Shown here: piece by piece, positions 26,201 to 40,100 of the stretch
Layout of the letters: every line of letters begins with the position of its first letter
Position numbering within the stretch: the stretch's first letter is position 1
Source: Vitellaria paradoxa
Lineage: Eukaryota; Streptophyta; Magnoliopsida; Ericales; Sapotaceae
Direction: 5' to 3'
Length of the DNA stretch: 64,000 nucleotides
Assembly (NCBI GenBank): GCA_019916065.1
Contig: CM034241.1
Span: forward strand, 6,115,920 to 6,179,919
The notes under the pieces: model-generated
What the model was told of the DNA's origin: nothing
Database searches by the model: none
Seen by the model: the letters and a program-made list of their open reading frames with translations, nothing else
Position numbers and translations under genes: made by a program

Positions 26201-28076
26201 GTCCAATGCCACTATGAAGCAGAAGTTGTGGGCTTCTGAGAGCCCTAACTCAGAGCTCTATCTCTCCCCTTTCACACACCATTGAAGGGTGGTATCACCC
26301 TATTTGGTCACGTAAAACAACCCCAATTGCTGATTGTTACTTTAAAAAGCAGAAACATACCTATTTTATTGAATTTGATCAATTTGTGGATTGGACTCGT
26401 TTGACCTTGAATTTGAGTTCTTAGGTGTATTTCAAGTTCTGTTTTGAGATTATCTCTTGTTTGTCTTGTAGGAAAGTGTGTATAGAATTTTGTGCTTTCT
26501 TTGAGTGCTAAATGATTCTTTAAATGATTTTCCTTTGTGTAATTGGGAAGGTGCAAGCAACGATACTTGAAAACCTTATAGTCAAGAGGCATAGGCTAGA
26601 GTCTAGAGTACCACAATTCCTTTTATGTTAACACTATTTCTTATTTAGTTCTTCCTGAGATGTACAGCTGCACGTTACAACATCATACATATTGTTGCTT
26701 TGGGACAGAGTATATGAGAATTTCAATTACAAGATATTTTTGTAACTGCCACTTTTGCTCTTCTTCCTATTCACTGTAGGTGTCCTAGTGCGTTCTACTA
26801 TTAGCCAGAAAAAAGTTATATTCTCAGACTAATATGTTGAATAAGTTTAAATTCTTCTTTGAAGATACTGCCACTTTCAGTTCATCATAGCTGTAGAGAT
26901 TTATTATGATGGCCTATGAACATTTAACTACCATAATAATAGCTGTAAGTTGATGAGATTGGGTAGGTTCACAACACGTGCATTAACTTCGGGCAATCTC
27001 ATCATTGTGGGTCAATAGACTGGTTTGTAATAATTAATTGATCTATCCTTCCTTTTTTTGCTTCAAATTTAGTTCCAGTTTTTTAATTATTTACCCTTCA
27101 AACTGAATTTAAGCACTTTCCCAAATTTCTTAAACTTATATTTTGTGGATATAGCATTATTGTATTTACCATCATTCTCTTCTATGTATATTTTCTAAAT
27201 TTTTTGAGCTAGCTAACTCTTGATTTTGTTATTCATTTACAGCATTTAAGTGTTGGTGTCAGGCTTGTTGGCAATATAGTGTGGATCTCCCATTGCTTCC
27301 ACTTCTTGACGGTGATGTCATGTGAGAACAACTGCGTGTTCTCTGGTTATTTTTTTATGCTTATAATATGTACAACTGTTCATTCATAAAAGAGTTATTT
27401 AGTACAGGTCATTTCTGAATTCTGCTTTTGAGCTTTTATTGAGAGTTTGGGCAGCATCAAGGGATCTAAAGGTTTGCAAATTATTTTCTTATTTTTGTCT
27501 CCCTCCATCAATGATAATATTATTCTCTTTTATTGTTTATCATTTTTTCTTCGGAAAATAACTTCTCTTAATCTTTGTTTCACGGAAATAGTCAGGTATG
27601 TCATAATAATATTCCATTGCATTCTATGTTACACGCGTAGTGGTGCATGTTCTTTATTTACTGCACATGCATCCGTTCTTTGCAATCGGTACAGCTACTT
27701 TTTGTATTGTAGCACATTGGTGTCCTTATGCAAAGTTCCACTTATAGTTGTTCCTTATAATCATGTGTTTTTCCTTATAATGATGTGTTTTGTAGTGATG
27801 ATTTTCTTGTAATAGAACCTTGAACCGCTGTTATGGAATTGAAGCTTTGACAAGACTAAATTGATTCCACAAAGTAATTACTTCATAATTTAGGAGAAAA
27901 AGAAAGCTGTATCATAATTATAAATTTTACTTACTTGAAGATATATATGTATATATTTTTCCAATGTGTAAAATTTACTTGAAGAATTCCTGAATAGATG
28001 ATGTAGTTTTGACTTTGTTTAGGAAGTGCAATCATGCTTCTCAGAAAAAACTTAAGTCCCTCTCTCTCTCTCTCTT

Positions 28077-28127
<51 letters not shown>

Positions 28128-31100
28128 AGAATAGGGGGCATCCACTAACTTCTGTAGGCTATATCTTTCCTCTTTTAATTTTTAAATAAATGAATAGAGT
28201 TATAACTTGTTGGTACTTTTTGCATAGTTGAGCAGGTTGATTTTTGAAGGTTACATTCTAGGGAGCCGTTTAGTAACGCTGTCGTTTTTTCTATTCATGT
28301 TTATATGTTTATATTTTTGGTTTTTTATTTTCTGTTGTCGCTTTTTTTTTCTTGAAATGAAAACTAAAACTGTGTTTGGAAATACAATTTTGTTTACAAT
28401 TACTAATTTTATATTTTCATAAAATATTTAATTTTATTAGTTTTTTAAAAATTAATTGAATTTAATAAATATATTTTATATAAATTTAATTTAATTATGT
28501 TATTTATTAAAAACAATTGAAATAAAATATAAATATTATATCATTTAATCCAATAATTATAAAATATATTAATTATAATTTAATTATATTATTTACTAAA
28601 AATAATTGAATAAAATATATTTCATAATAATTTAAATAGTTTAATTACGATATTTATTAAAAATAATTTAATAAAATATAATTCATATTAAATAAATTAA
28701 TTTAATTTAATAATGATATTTATTAAAAATAATTTAATAAAATATATTTAATATTATTTAAATTAATTATTAAATTAAATTAAATTAAATAATTTAATTA
28801 TAATATATATTAAAAATAATTTAATAAAATATATTCATATTAATAAAATTATTTATTAAATTAATATATTTTATTTTATTATTTATCATAAATAATTTAA
28901 TAATATATATTTCTTATTAATTAGATTAACTAATTTAATTTAATTATTTATTAGACATAAGTTAATAATAGATATTACATATTAATTTAATTAGTTATTA
29001 AAAATTATTTTAGTTTAATAAAATATTTGAATAAAATAATTTATTTTAATATGATGTAACAAAAATCGATAAAGTATTAGAATTGACAAAATGTTTGCAA
29101 TAGAAAAAAAACAGAGTGAAAACACATTTTTTCTGTTTAAGTTTTCATTTTTTTGAAAATAAAAAATGTAAACAGATTTAACAAACATGTTTCTGTTGCC
29201 AGTTTACAAAATTTTGAATACATAAATAGAAAAACAGAAAACAAAGCGTTACCGACCGAGGCCTAGATAAATTACTTTCTTCAGACTTGTTGAGGATTGG
29301 ATTGCGGCTGAATCTGCTTTAAGTTGGTTGTCTGTTTTTTTAAGAATTTTTGCTTGTTATGTGCCTAGATACAACTCTCATCTTTGTGGTGTGTCTTTGA
29401 GTTAGTCTTGGAAGCTAATGGAAGGTCAACTGGTAATTTCTAGTTTTCTACATTATATTTCTTTCAAACATGGGTGCGTGGGGGGATAAACTGGTATAAA
29501 TTAAATACCAGTTATTATTTTAATGAGTGGATAGTTGACGTTTTTTTTTTTCCCTGTGTTTGTTTGTGTTTTTAATCCAAGCAATTGTCCCCTGGCAGTA
29601 CAAAAATAGAGAGAGAGAGAGAGGGGGGGAGGGGGGCAGTCTATACTCTTATATTAAAATATTAGGGATTTTAGGGAGCCAGACTTGTATTTTTTGGGAT
29701 TATTATTATAATTATTATTTTTTCTATTATATTTGTTTTTTGTTTGGAAAAGAATATATTTTTTTTAACAAGTCCATAGTAGATCATTTTACTGTTATTA
29801 GGCATATTTGATTTTTTTTTTTCTTGTTTAGTGTATGAACATTAATTTTTTTTCACATTAAAAATATGAGGGATTGTTGGTGATTCGGTATGTGTCCCAC
29901 TTTTTGTTCATTTTTCATTTTTTTATAAGCCTACAGTGGATCATTTTGTTATTATTGAGGGTATCTGAAATGTTTTTTTTGTTTTTGTTTTTAATGTTTG
30001 AATGTTAAATGTTATTTTTTCACATTAAAAACTGAGGGATCGTTGGTAGTCTGATACTTATCTCACTTTTTTGTTACTTTTTTTGTGTGTTTTGTTTTTA
30101 ATTTTTGTTTGGAGGATCAACACTTGTTGCACTGTCGCTTGTTGCACTTCCCCCCTGTAAGTCTATGGTAGATCATTGTGCAATTGTTGGAGTATTTGAA
30201 AGTATTTAATTATTTTTTTAGTGTTTAAACATTTGCATGTTGCTTTTGTATTAAATGTTGCATTACGTTTTGTATATGGTCATTTTTCATCCATCAAATA
30301 TTTGAATGTATTGTGAAAACCCACTACAACACTTGGGCATCCTTCAAGTAGATAATAAAAATCTGAGAACAAAGAATGGGAGTAGTAAATTGCTTTTTTC
30401 TTATCTTTTTTGAAAAGGTTTATCAAACTGCATGGTATAATCTGGGGAGTGAAAATTGGAAAATATTTAGATACCAAGTATTTAATTTCATTGAAGTATA
30501 AAGAGGTAAACATCATCGGCTCCTTTAGATTATATCTGACCTGATTTATGTTCCAATAAGGTAAAGGTACTGGAATGATTTTTGTTTTTGGAGAAAATGA
30601 ATCTAGATTTTCTTAGAAAACCTTATAAAAGGTTTGTGTGTGTGTTTTTTTTTTTTGGGGGGGGGGGGGGGGGTTGATGCAGTATGGATTATTGGTTGGA
30701 AATAGTTAAGTTGTTACTTTTGAATCTTTTCTTCTTTTAATTTTATACATTGCTAGCTATAACTTCAGTGTGTACGACTGTATTTTTTGATAAGTGAATA
30801 ATAAATTACTAATAAAAGATGTGGGGATGCCACCCAAATACTAGAAAGAAATGTCTCTTGAGTAAAGATCCAACAATTAAGGTTCCATGTTTTCAATGAA
30901 AGATGAAAATTTCTATGAATCTGGTTCTATACCCGTGAAAGGCATCTATATAAAATAGCCAACAAACCATCTTTAATCCATACAAAGGAATATCTTTAAA
31001 AAAAAAAAGAAACCTACACAAAGGAAATTCTTTGGAAAGAAAAAAAAATCCATTCAAAGGAAATTCCAAATCTTGGAATGACTTATGATTCCTTTCTCCC

Positions 31101-34100
31101 ATAACAACCAAGATAAGAAATGAACTAATCAGCTAGTTTTCTTCTGCCTTTTGTGAATTTTAGCGCCCCCCCTCCCCATCGTGTCATTAGTGCAAACTTT
31201 GCATCATTAGGGAACACCCAAATCATATCAAAAGGTGTTAATACGAAACTCCTCAACTCTTGGGCTTATAAAGAATGAACAAACAAATGATCAATGATCG
31301 CAATCTCCTTACAAAGGCAGCACCACTTTACCATTACCTGTCTTCTCGCAATGCGATTATCAAGTTTGGATCATTACATGAACCACACACCATAAAAGAA
31401 TGCCACTTTTAGTGGCACATCACATATCCAGCTATATCTCAAAGGAAACTTCACTAGTTTGCTACCAAATAGAGCACTATAGAAAGACTTGACTTCAAAA
31501 CAACCAGTTTTGGAAGTGATCCATCTAATGTTATTCTCCTGTCCATTTTTTTTTTCTTGGAATATAGCAAACTAAGTAGATCAGCAAAGCTGTTGTTTTG
31601 TCAGTCATGAAGATTTGAAGCTTGATATTCCAATCCGGATGTCCCTTATTGAAAGACAACTAATCTACCTCAGTAGCCTTCCTGTCCAACACTAAATCAT
31701 AAATGCCTGGGAAATGTGCAGAATTTTCTATCATCAGCCAAGGTTGTTTCCAAAATTTATCCTTATCACAGCTTCCCACATCAAACCCTATGGATTTCAT
31801 CAAATCAAACCACATCTTCCGAATGCCTTTCCAAAGAGAAGTACCATGGGCCTCATTAACCTCTGGTGTGTACAGCTGTATTATGCCACGAAGTGTTAAA
31901 AATTCTAGGTTACTCGTCTAAGATATTGATTTCAGTTCATTTGCATGCTATGCTGCTTATTTATATTTGTCCTTGTCAAAATTGATGGTTATTATGTGCT
32001 ACAATTCAGTATCAGCTTATACTAAGAACATGCTCCTGCTATGCGCATCCATGATATTCGTTCTTCTTTAAGTTTTGCTAGTGTCTGAAAGCTTTAGAAT
32101 TATCTTATGAAAGGATTAAATTACTGAGTTTTATGTATTAATGTTGCTCTTGCAATAGGTACGCAAGTTTACGGTGGAGGCATTAGGTCAGATGGTTGGT
32201 CTAATAACTCGCACACAACTCAAGTTGGCTTTACCAAGACTTATTCCCACTATTTTAGAACTGTAAGCTAGATGTATAGTAACATGATTTAAACAAAAAT
32301 GTTTAAAATGCCTGTATGCATGTGCCAACTTGGTGGCGTAATGTCGTAGTTTGTTAAATTAGTAATGCTGGATCTACTATAGCTTTGTTTTACTTTTTTC
32401 TGTCAATCAGGTACAAGAAAGATCTTGATATTACCTTCACGGCAACATGTAGTCTCCACAATCTCCTAAATGCCGCTCTGCTTTCGGAAACTGGTCCTCC
32501 TCTGCTTGATTTTGAGGTGATGCCTGGTGCATTTTGTTGTTTCTTCTTATATTAATGTTGAGTTTATTTTACTGCTTTTTAATTTTTAATTGTTAGTAAC
32601 TTTTAGCTTAACCATTTCAAAACTGTCACTATTGTTTGGCACTTGGCTTTTTAATATTGTACACTATGACTATATGTAAAAGAAACTTGCATCCATCTTG
32701 GGGAAATTATTTAGTCAAATTTCTTGCTGCAGTTTTGAGGAAATTTGCTGGAGATGGACAATTTCCCAGCAGAACTTCAGGATATGTCCTGTGTAATATA
32801 ACCACCTGTATTAACTCATTGCATAATATGTCCTTTGTAATGTAACCACCTGTATTAACTCATTGTATAATATGTCCTTTGTAATATAACCACCTGTATT
32901 AACTTATTGTATAAGGGGTGGACAGTAGGCGGGCTGGGCTTAAGCTAGGCCGGCATTGGGCCTAATATTTGTATCTGAAGCCCAACCCCCATCTTAATTC
33001 TTAATTGCCAAGCCAACGCAATTAAGCCCACTTAATTTATAAATTAATTTTGTATTTTATTTTATTTTTTTTACCATTTATCCCATAATGTTTTCACAAT
33101 TACACCCCCTTTTGATTGCATCAGTAGGATTCTATATTTTATATACATTTTAATGTGTGTATTGACTTTCTAGGCCGGAAGTTTTAGTTAAGTTTATTGG
33201 TTAGTCAAAAACTCAACTTTTGTCATTAGAATTTAGTGGGCCAAGCCAGGTGAAACCTTTGGAAAATTGGAAAAGATATCCTATTCTGTAAAATATTGTC
33301 ATTTCATTCATTCTAGTTGCAAGTACTTTTTATGGGCCTGGTTGCCCTCTGTGACGGATTTTAAGATGTATGTTGCAGGACCTCACAGTGGTTTTGTCAA
33401 CACTTCTTCCAGTGGTTTGCATTAATAACATCAGCGGAGAACATTCAGATTTCTCTGTGGGATTGAAGGTTTTCTTATATCATAGCTAATGAACCATCCA
33501 ATACGATTCTATTGTTCAGTCTTTGAATGTGATAAAGTTGATTATTTACGTGCTGTGGAAGTACATCTGTTGTTCCTCCTTTGAGACTTCCTTTGAATTT
33601 TTAATCTATTTTTTATTCCAAAGGCATTTGAGTAAATTTGTTCCATATGCAAATGCTTTTTGTTTTACATTGTACGGCGGGTGAAGTGCCTCACATTGGA
33701 GAGTTAACTACCCACATTAATGTGTTCTACACGGGTGCTTTTCATTTTCAATGACAAGATGCATGCATACTGGATATAAATAAAATGTAAAGGAGAATTT
33801 AATGGATTACAGAATACAAAAGCCTTAAAGTACTGCACATCCTACCTTCGCTGTCATTTTTTTGGAAAGAATCTTAGTAGTCTCGGAATGCCTCTAGTTT
33901 TGGAGAACATTTGATAGGTTTTGGTAATTTTGGAATGGAGAAGATTTGCCTGATTTTGAAAACTTCATAATGCTCAGAATTTGCTTATTGTGGAAACTTT
34001 AGAAAGTTGAAAATCTGCGTATTTTGAGAACTTGAGAATGTAAAAATTTTGATAGACTTTAGTAACTTCAGCATGGAGAAAAATTTCCAAAATCTGAGGC

Positions 34101-37100
34101 CCCTTAATTTTGGGCCCTTTGGCTTTGCTAGAATCTTGAGCCCCTCAAATTTTTTTTTTTAACCGTACCTTTGTCCGTATTGCCTTCATGGTTCTCTTCA
34201 CTTTGCCACAGGTGTTTTGTGTGTCATGGGTGTCATTTTTCTAACTACAGATGTTACGGGTATGAGGGTACCTCTTCAATCATGGGTGGTGTGGATATCT
34301 CTCCTCCAATTCCAAGTGTTATGGGTGCCATGGGAACCTTTTCTCCTATTGCAGGTGTCCTAGGTACAATTTCTCCAATTTTGAGTGTTATGTGTGCCGT
34401 GAGATCTTTTTTTCCAATCACGGATGTTGCGGGTGCTGAGAGTACCTCTTCTCCAATCATGTTTGTCGAGCGTAACTCTTTTTCATTCACAGGTGTCAAG
34501 GGTAAGCCTTTTACAATTGTGAATGTTGTGGGTGCCGTGTGGACATTTTCTCTAATTTCGGGTGTTGCAGGTGTCAAGGATACCTTTTCTCCAACCGCTT
34601 TTCCTAGCGACTCGATGTAATTTCCTTGACACAATCAAAATGGACTAGGGTATTCCTTGAGAGGAGTTACCCGCTTATGTTGCACACATTTCTTGCAAAT
34701 ATGGTATCCAGGAGGATTTGAGAGGCTATCTTGGAAATGCCCTTTGTAAGGTGCCTTAGAGAATGCCTATGTGGGTTTCTTTCAGGAGTTGCTTTGATAC
34801 TCTTTGTTAGATATGCGCTTTGCAAGGAGCCTAAGGCTACCTGGGGAGATGCTCGGAGGCTATTCTATGGATGCATAAAGGGTTGTGGGTCTACCTTGGG
34901 GCTCCATTGGGAAAATACTGGGGGCTATCTTATGGATGCCTTGCATAAGGGGCCCTCAGCTACCTTGGGTACTCCATTGGAGAAATACTTATTAAGAGAC
35001 TGCACATAGAATACAACACTCATGGAGAGGGATAGATCTCAATGAGAATACCTTCATTGAGGGGATCCTGATGGATGATCCCTTTGAATATAGAGATTAG
35101 TGATTTATTTACTAATAGATAGAGTGATTTATTGTTTTAGTCATCTAGACTAGCTCACATCCCTAGTGAACTTGATGTAACTTTGTCTTGGGCTCTTATT
35201 CTCTTGTGCATCTACCTACATATTCTGAGTCCCCTTTATTTAGTAAATGACCTTGATGCATGAAGTTCTTGAGTTCAGAAATAGGGATTTTACCTTCATT
35301 TGTGCTAAGCTCATTTTTGATTGGCGCCCCCCAGTCAGTTTATCCTTCTTTTAAGGATCATATTATAGACTGAACAAGTGAGGGTATCATCAAGAATAGG
35401 AAAATGAGGTGACTATGTTTAGTGGTTCCATATTAAGAACCAGCACATGAGATCGCTCATGTCATATCACTTAGATTTTAGGCCGCCACACAAAGACTTG
35501 AGAAATCGAAAAAGTTGTGATTCATCAAATTCACCTCATATTATTTTTGCGTACCTTATATTTAGAATTAAGCCAAGTGGTTTTCAGAAAATGGGCTGTT
35601 GATATCTGTTGCTTTATTTCAAAACCTTCTAACATTAGTTAAGAGATCTCCCTGTAGTATTTGCCTCTCCTTGATGAGATAGGAGTGTAGTGAGCCTCTC
35701 TTGGACATGGAAGAACTTGGCATAGGATTTTCAACTAAGTGCTTCCAAGAGGAAACATGTCATGTGGGTAGGTTAGCACACAAGGTTTACGCTTTATCAA
35801 TTTAGGACTTCAAAAATTCCCCAAGGCACATGTTTCTGTTGGAGCTATGAATACCAAGTCTTCTTGAATCTAATCACTTGTTCCCGAGCGTGCCTTGTCT
35901 TCTAGTTGAATCTTATTAACTTGGGGACCACATCTCCCTTTGGGTAGGGAGCTTTCATCGCTTCAATGGGAGGAGGGTGAATGTCAAGTTCCATGCCAAG
36001 GTGAGATGAATGCGGTAGTAGAGTTTTGACATGTTCACTCACTTGCTCGAGGGTGAGTGGGTGAAGGTATTTTGTGTAAAAAGGGCTGAGTGAGTAAGTT
36101 GAACAGCTTTAGAGGAAAGAATAGGAGGGATTGGTGGTCTAGTCAAGGCTACCATTGAGACTGATGCTATAATGGGCCTTTTGGTGTGGGAATAGAGGAT
36201 GAAATTGTTCTACTGCGATGAAGCAGAGCATAATGAGTCTTTATTGTGATGCTACTATCATTGGTATTCAAGTTCATGTCAGCATCATGGTGTGAGGTGA
36301 GGTCGCTTCAAGAATTAGCAAGGGTGGGTGGCACCACCACTGTATTTGGTGTTAGAGGTGATGCCTACCTGCATTGGAGGGCTAGAACAACTTCTAACAT
36401 GCCTTGTTGAGATTGTCAGAAAGCGGCCATCTGTTCTGTGTGACTTGGAATTGCTTTGGCATAGGGTCCAACAAGCGTTACTCTGATGTAGAGGGTGCTC
36501 GTCCTCATGTTGAAAGGTTGCAGTAATGATATTGTAGTTCTAAGTGTTGATTTTTCTGGATGAAGCCACAGAAGAAGGTTAACACCCTTCCCCAACGGAG
36601 TTAGATGTGAATAGTTGGAGTCAGATTGGAGGTTTTAAGCAATTAGGAATAATGTTGAGCATGTCATCAATGACGGGAATCGCTGGAGGCGAGCAAGATG
36701 AGAGTTAGGGCAAGAGCGAAAGAGAAACAAAATAAGAGGAGAAGCTTTGGCAAAGGGTTATAGGAGGAGTTTTTCTCTCTCAGGGTTGATGGATGAGGAT
36801 ATATATGGGGGGTAGGTCAGACTTATGGAGGCTATTGAGCTCGCAATTTGGTTAAGTGAATGGCGTCATTTGTTGGACAATTGGGCATTGCGATGACTAT
36901 GGCCAACAAGGAGGTGAGGATATTGCAGAGCTTGTCTTGTAACGTCTCTCTCTAGATTGATTGAGGGAGTCTTGAAGGATCCTCAAACTTGAGCCACCAA
37001 ACCACTGGTCTTTGGTGATTTGGTGATCTTACATAGAGGGAATGGCCATGAGACCCTTGAGGTTGCTCATAGGTGGAAGGTTCCCTTGGAGGGGGAGGTC

Positions 37101-40100
37101 CTCTGGTCTTACTTTGAGCCTTTGAAAACACTCTTGGAGTATAATTGTGGAGACTTCAAACTCTGATGGAGATGTGGAAATTCTAGTTAGAGGGTGCGGT
37201 GGGGCTAGGCATCCATTAATTGAGTACTATGTACTGTCAGTGGGGTGCCTAATATTGGAGAATTAACTACCCATGAAATGCCCAATGTTGGATAATTAAC
37301 TATCCATAAAGTGAAGCAATTGGGGGGCTTCTTGTTCCTTTTTATTTTTCTTTTCGTTGAGATGGCGAAGCAGAATAAGATTCAACGGATTAAAATTTAA
37401 GGGCTGTCTATGTTCATTGACCAGATAGGAATAGGAACGAGGAGATTAGGGACAAAGTAGGAATATCACCGATTGAAGATAAAATGAGAAAAAATCGATT
37501 AAGATGGTTCGACTATGTTAGAAGGCGTCTAACGGAGGCACCTGTTAGAAGGTATGAAAGTATGGAGATTGTCAGGATTAGGAGAGGAAGAGGAAGACTC
37601 AAGAGAAGTTGGAAAGAATCTATTAAACACGACCTTGCTTACCTAAATCTAGCGGAGGACATGGCCCTAAACAGATTTGATTGGTGTCGTCAAATCCATA
37701 AAACCGACCCCACTTAGTGGGAAAAGGCTTAGTTTGGTTTGGTTTTGGTTTATGTTCATTGACCGGTGGTTGGCGTGGAGCTTTTGCTCTAGATCTAGGT
37801 GGGTGACTATTGAGGTATGGGTGAGAGCAGTAAAGTTGCTGGCCCATTTATGGAATACTGAGTGATCCAAGGCTTGGGAAATCTCTGTGGACGCAATCTT
37901 GAAGAAAGATGAAGTGACGAAGAAAAAAGAACATCTTTGATGGGCAAGGTTTATGAAGGGTATTGGAAACCGAATTTCTGTGAAGGTACATTTAACTGTT
38001 AGGGACGAACAAAATGATTGCGGATGTTTACTAGTGAAATAGAGATTTTGGTGGTGGAATGTGATGTTAACTAAACATGGCATTTCATGGGGTGGTTGGT
38101 CTTATGTTAGAACTGGGGAGTAATATTGATAGAATATTTTTTAGAATCGCATAAACTAGGCAATATTTCTTATTCTATAGAATCCCATAGATTAGGCAAT
38201 ATCCTATTATTTACAGTTGTGTTAAATTATCAATAGAAGACTAAGCAACCCAATTGGGTATGGTCTTATTTTCATACAATTAGTCTGTTATGGTCTGCAT
38301 GAGAAGTGAGTGGTGCACGTGGCACTTCACTGTGGAAATGCATTCAGATGTAATGGTTCCATTTGGTGAAATTTGCTGGGTATATAATGTATGAAGTGGT
38401 GTTAGGGTTAAATTTTGGAGTCAACCTTGGCTTGATGAAAGAAGATTGCAGGTTATCTTCCTATACTTTGGCCTTGTCTTTCAATGGGGGACATTCAGCT
38501 TGAAATATTAAGTTTCATAGAAATCTTCATAATTGGGAAATTAACATTTTTGCTGATTTGCTTAGTTTGGTATATTTCCAAAAGATTGAAGGAGCTTAGG
38601 TTGGAATGCTTCTAAATCTGTTATATTTTATTTATTTATTTTTTATTTTTATTTTTATTTTTTTGAAGTTAAGTGTTTCTATAAAGCTCTCTTTAGGGCT
38701 AGATAAGTGATTTTTTCTTGGAAAAGCATTTGGAAATGTGATGTGTTGCTAAAGGAGCTTTCTTTTTATTATGCGTGATTCATAGAAAGATCCCAACTAT
38801 TGATATCACCATTGCTAGGAGACAAGTTATAATAAATTGTGTTGCCTTTATAATATAATGAGACTATTGATCAAGATCAACAATGCTCTCGGTGCATGTT
38901 AAGGGGTTATTCCGCTAAAATGCACCATTCTAGCAAATTTAGGGACTACAGCTCTTTTAAACAAGATAGATTAGTTAGGAAAACCTTTCAAGCTCAAGAT
39001 GTTACAATTGAGATCGAAGAGGATTACAAGACCAAAGGGGGATTTAGAATCATTGAGCGAGGAAGAGGTTACGTTCGAATATTAGTCATCTATGAGGAAG
39101 AGCTCAGATGGCTTTGTCAGCTATGTCAGAGAAAGCTGGGGAAATCTGAAGGCTACCAACAAGTTGGCTGTCTTAGAAGAGATGCTAGAACACTAGTCTG
39201 CTCTACCATTCGAGCTGGCAACACTAGAAAGCTTGAACTGCGTTTATTTGCACCTTACGGAAGAAGACAAGTCAGAATCCTAGAGCTGTCATATGGTTCA
39301 GGTTGGAGTTTCTTAAAACATATTTTTAGCAACTTTACTATTAATGAACAGTTTACCCAGGGGAGACAGTGGGCTCCCCCTTGTGTTGAATCTGTTAGGG
39401 TTTCAAAAGAGTTCAAGACATATGCTCAGGCTGCTACTCTTCCAAAATGGAAGTTCTCAAACATTCGTAGTTCTTATAATGACGAGCATGTCATTGTAAA
39501 CTACGAAGATGCTGTAGAAAATAGTATGCTTTTGAAAATGTGTTTAGTTGGACGATTAGGAGGTCCAGGGGAGGCTAAATTGGATGCAGTTAGTCTTTCA
39601 ACACAGGTAAATAGGAAATGGAGAATTCCAGGTGGAGTAGAGATATAGGAGTTGGATGATGAAAGATTTCTCTTCATCTTTCCATCCAAGCTGCTAGCTG
39701 AAAAGATGGAGGAGGAGTTAACTTTCATCAATGGGCGGCCTTTATGGTTAGACTCTTGGCATAGCTGGAGTTGTTGCTCTAGAAGAGGTTGGAATGGAAA
39801 TGAAGTCTGGATAAAGGTAGTAGGTCTGCCAGTTTTTCTATGGAGTGCAAATGTTCTCCGCAGCATAGGAAATCATTGTGGAGGCTACATCGAAATTGAC
39901 CCTGGTCTCCACTCCTCTGGTAGCTACAAATGGGCTAGGATCAAAGTTAGAGGAGATGGCAGGAAAATTCCCGCATCTGTCAGAATCCTAGTTGGCCATA
40001 CTTTGTATGACTGTCTAATTTGGGTTGAAAGGAGAACTTGGGTGGACTGGGCAGAACAGAACCATGGATTTTGCCCGCCACCGGAGGCTAAGAAGAAGGA

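Larger units (their letters stand above)
14610..27242. other. SGR6 intron 7 (12.6 kb)
   Basis: An intron expanded by an antisense L1 LINE (15420-23143), a hAT-type element (23491-24191) and a decayed gypsy pol (24540-25640). The stretches 14610-15407, 23156-23482 and 25700-27242 show no gene. An (AT)n run with GTAT interruptions lies at about 23235-23300. Confidence 0.85.
27472..32158. other. SGR6 intron 9 (4.7 kb)
   Basis: Contains, in order, a CT/CA microsatellite, an AT-rich 1 kb transposon, a three-unit imperfect repeat and a truncated L1 tail. The first 500 bp and last 280 bp look like ordinary T-rich intron. Confidence 0.8.

Noticed and set aside
28430..29050. AT-rich array as a replication origin or matrix attachment region
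   Set aside because: It is explained as the core of a transposon with inverted ends and TAG flanks; composition alone is not evidence of function.
30658..30673. Poly-G tract as a G-quadruplex regulatory element
   Set aside because: A single homopolymer run in an intron, possibly an assembly artefact; no supporting context.
34171..35009. Two ORFs as host genes
   Set aside because: The first is a minisatellite open on both strands; the second is an array of GGCTAYCTTGG-type units. No gene structure or family match.
33660..37330. Complete gypsy element with two LTRs
   Set aside because: A primer-site-like TGATTGGCGCC and similar end words are present, but no matching LTR pair, target duplication, gag or pol could be shown.
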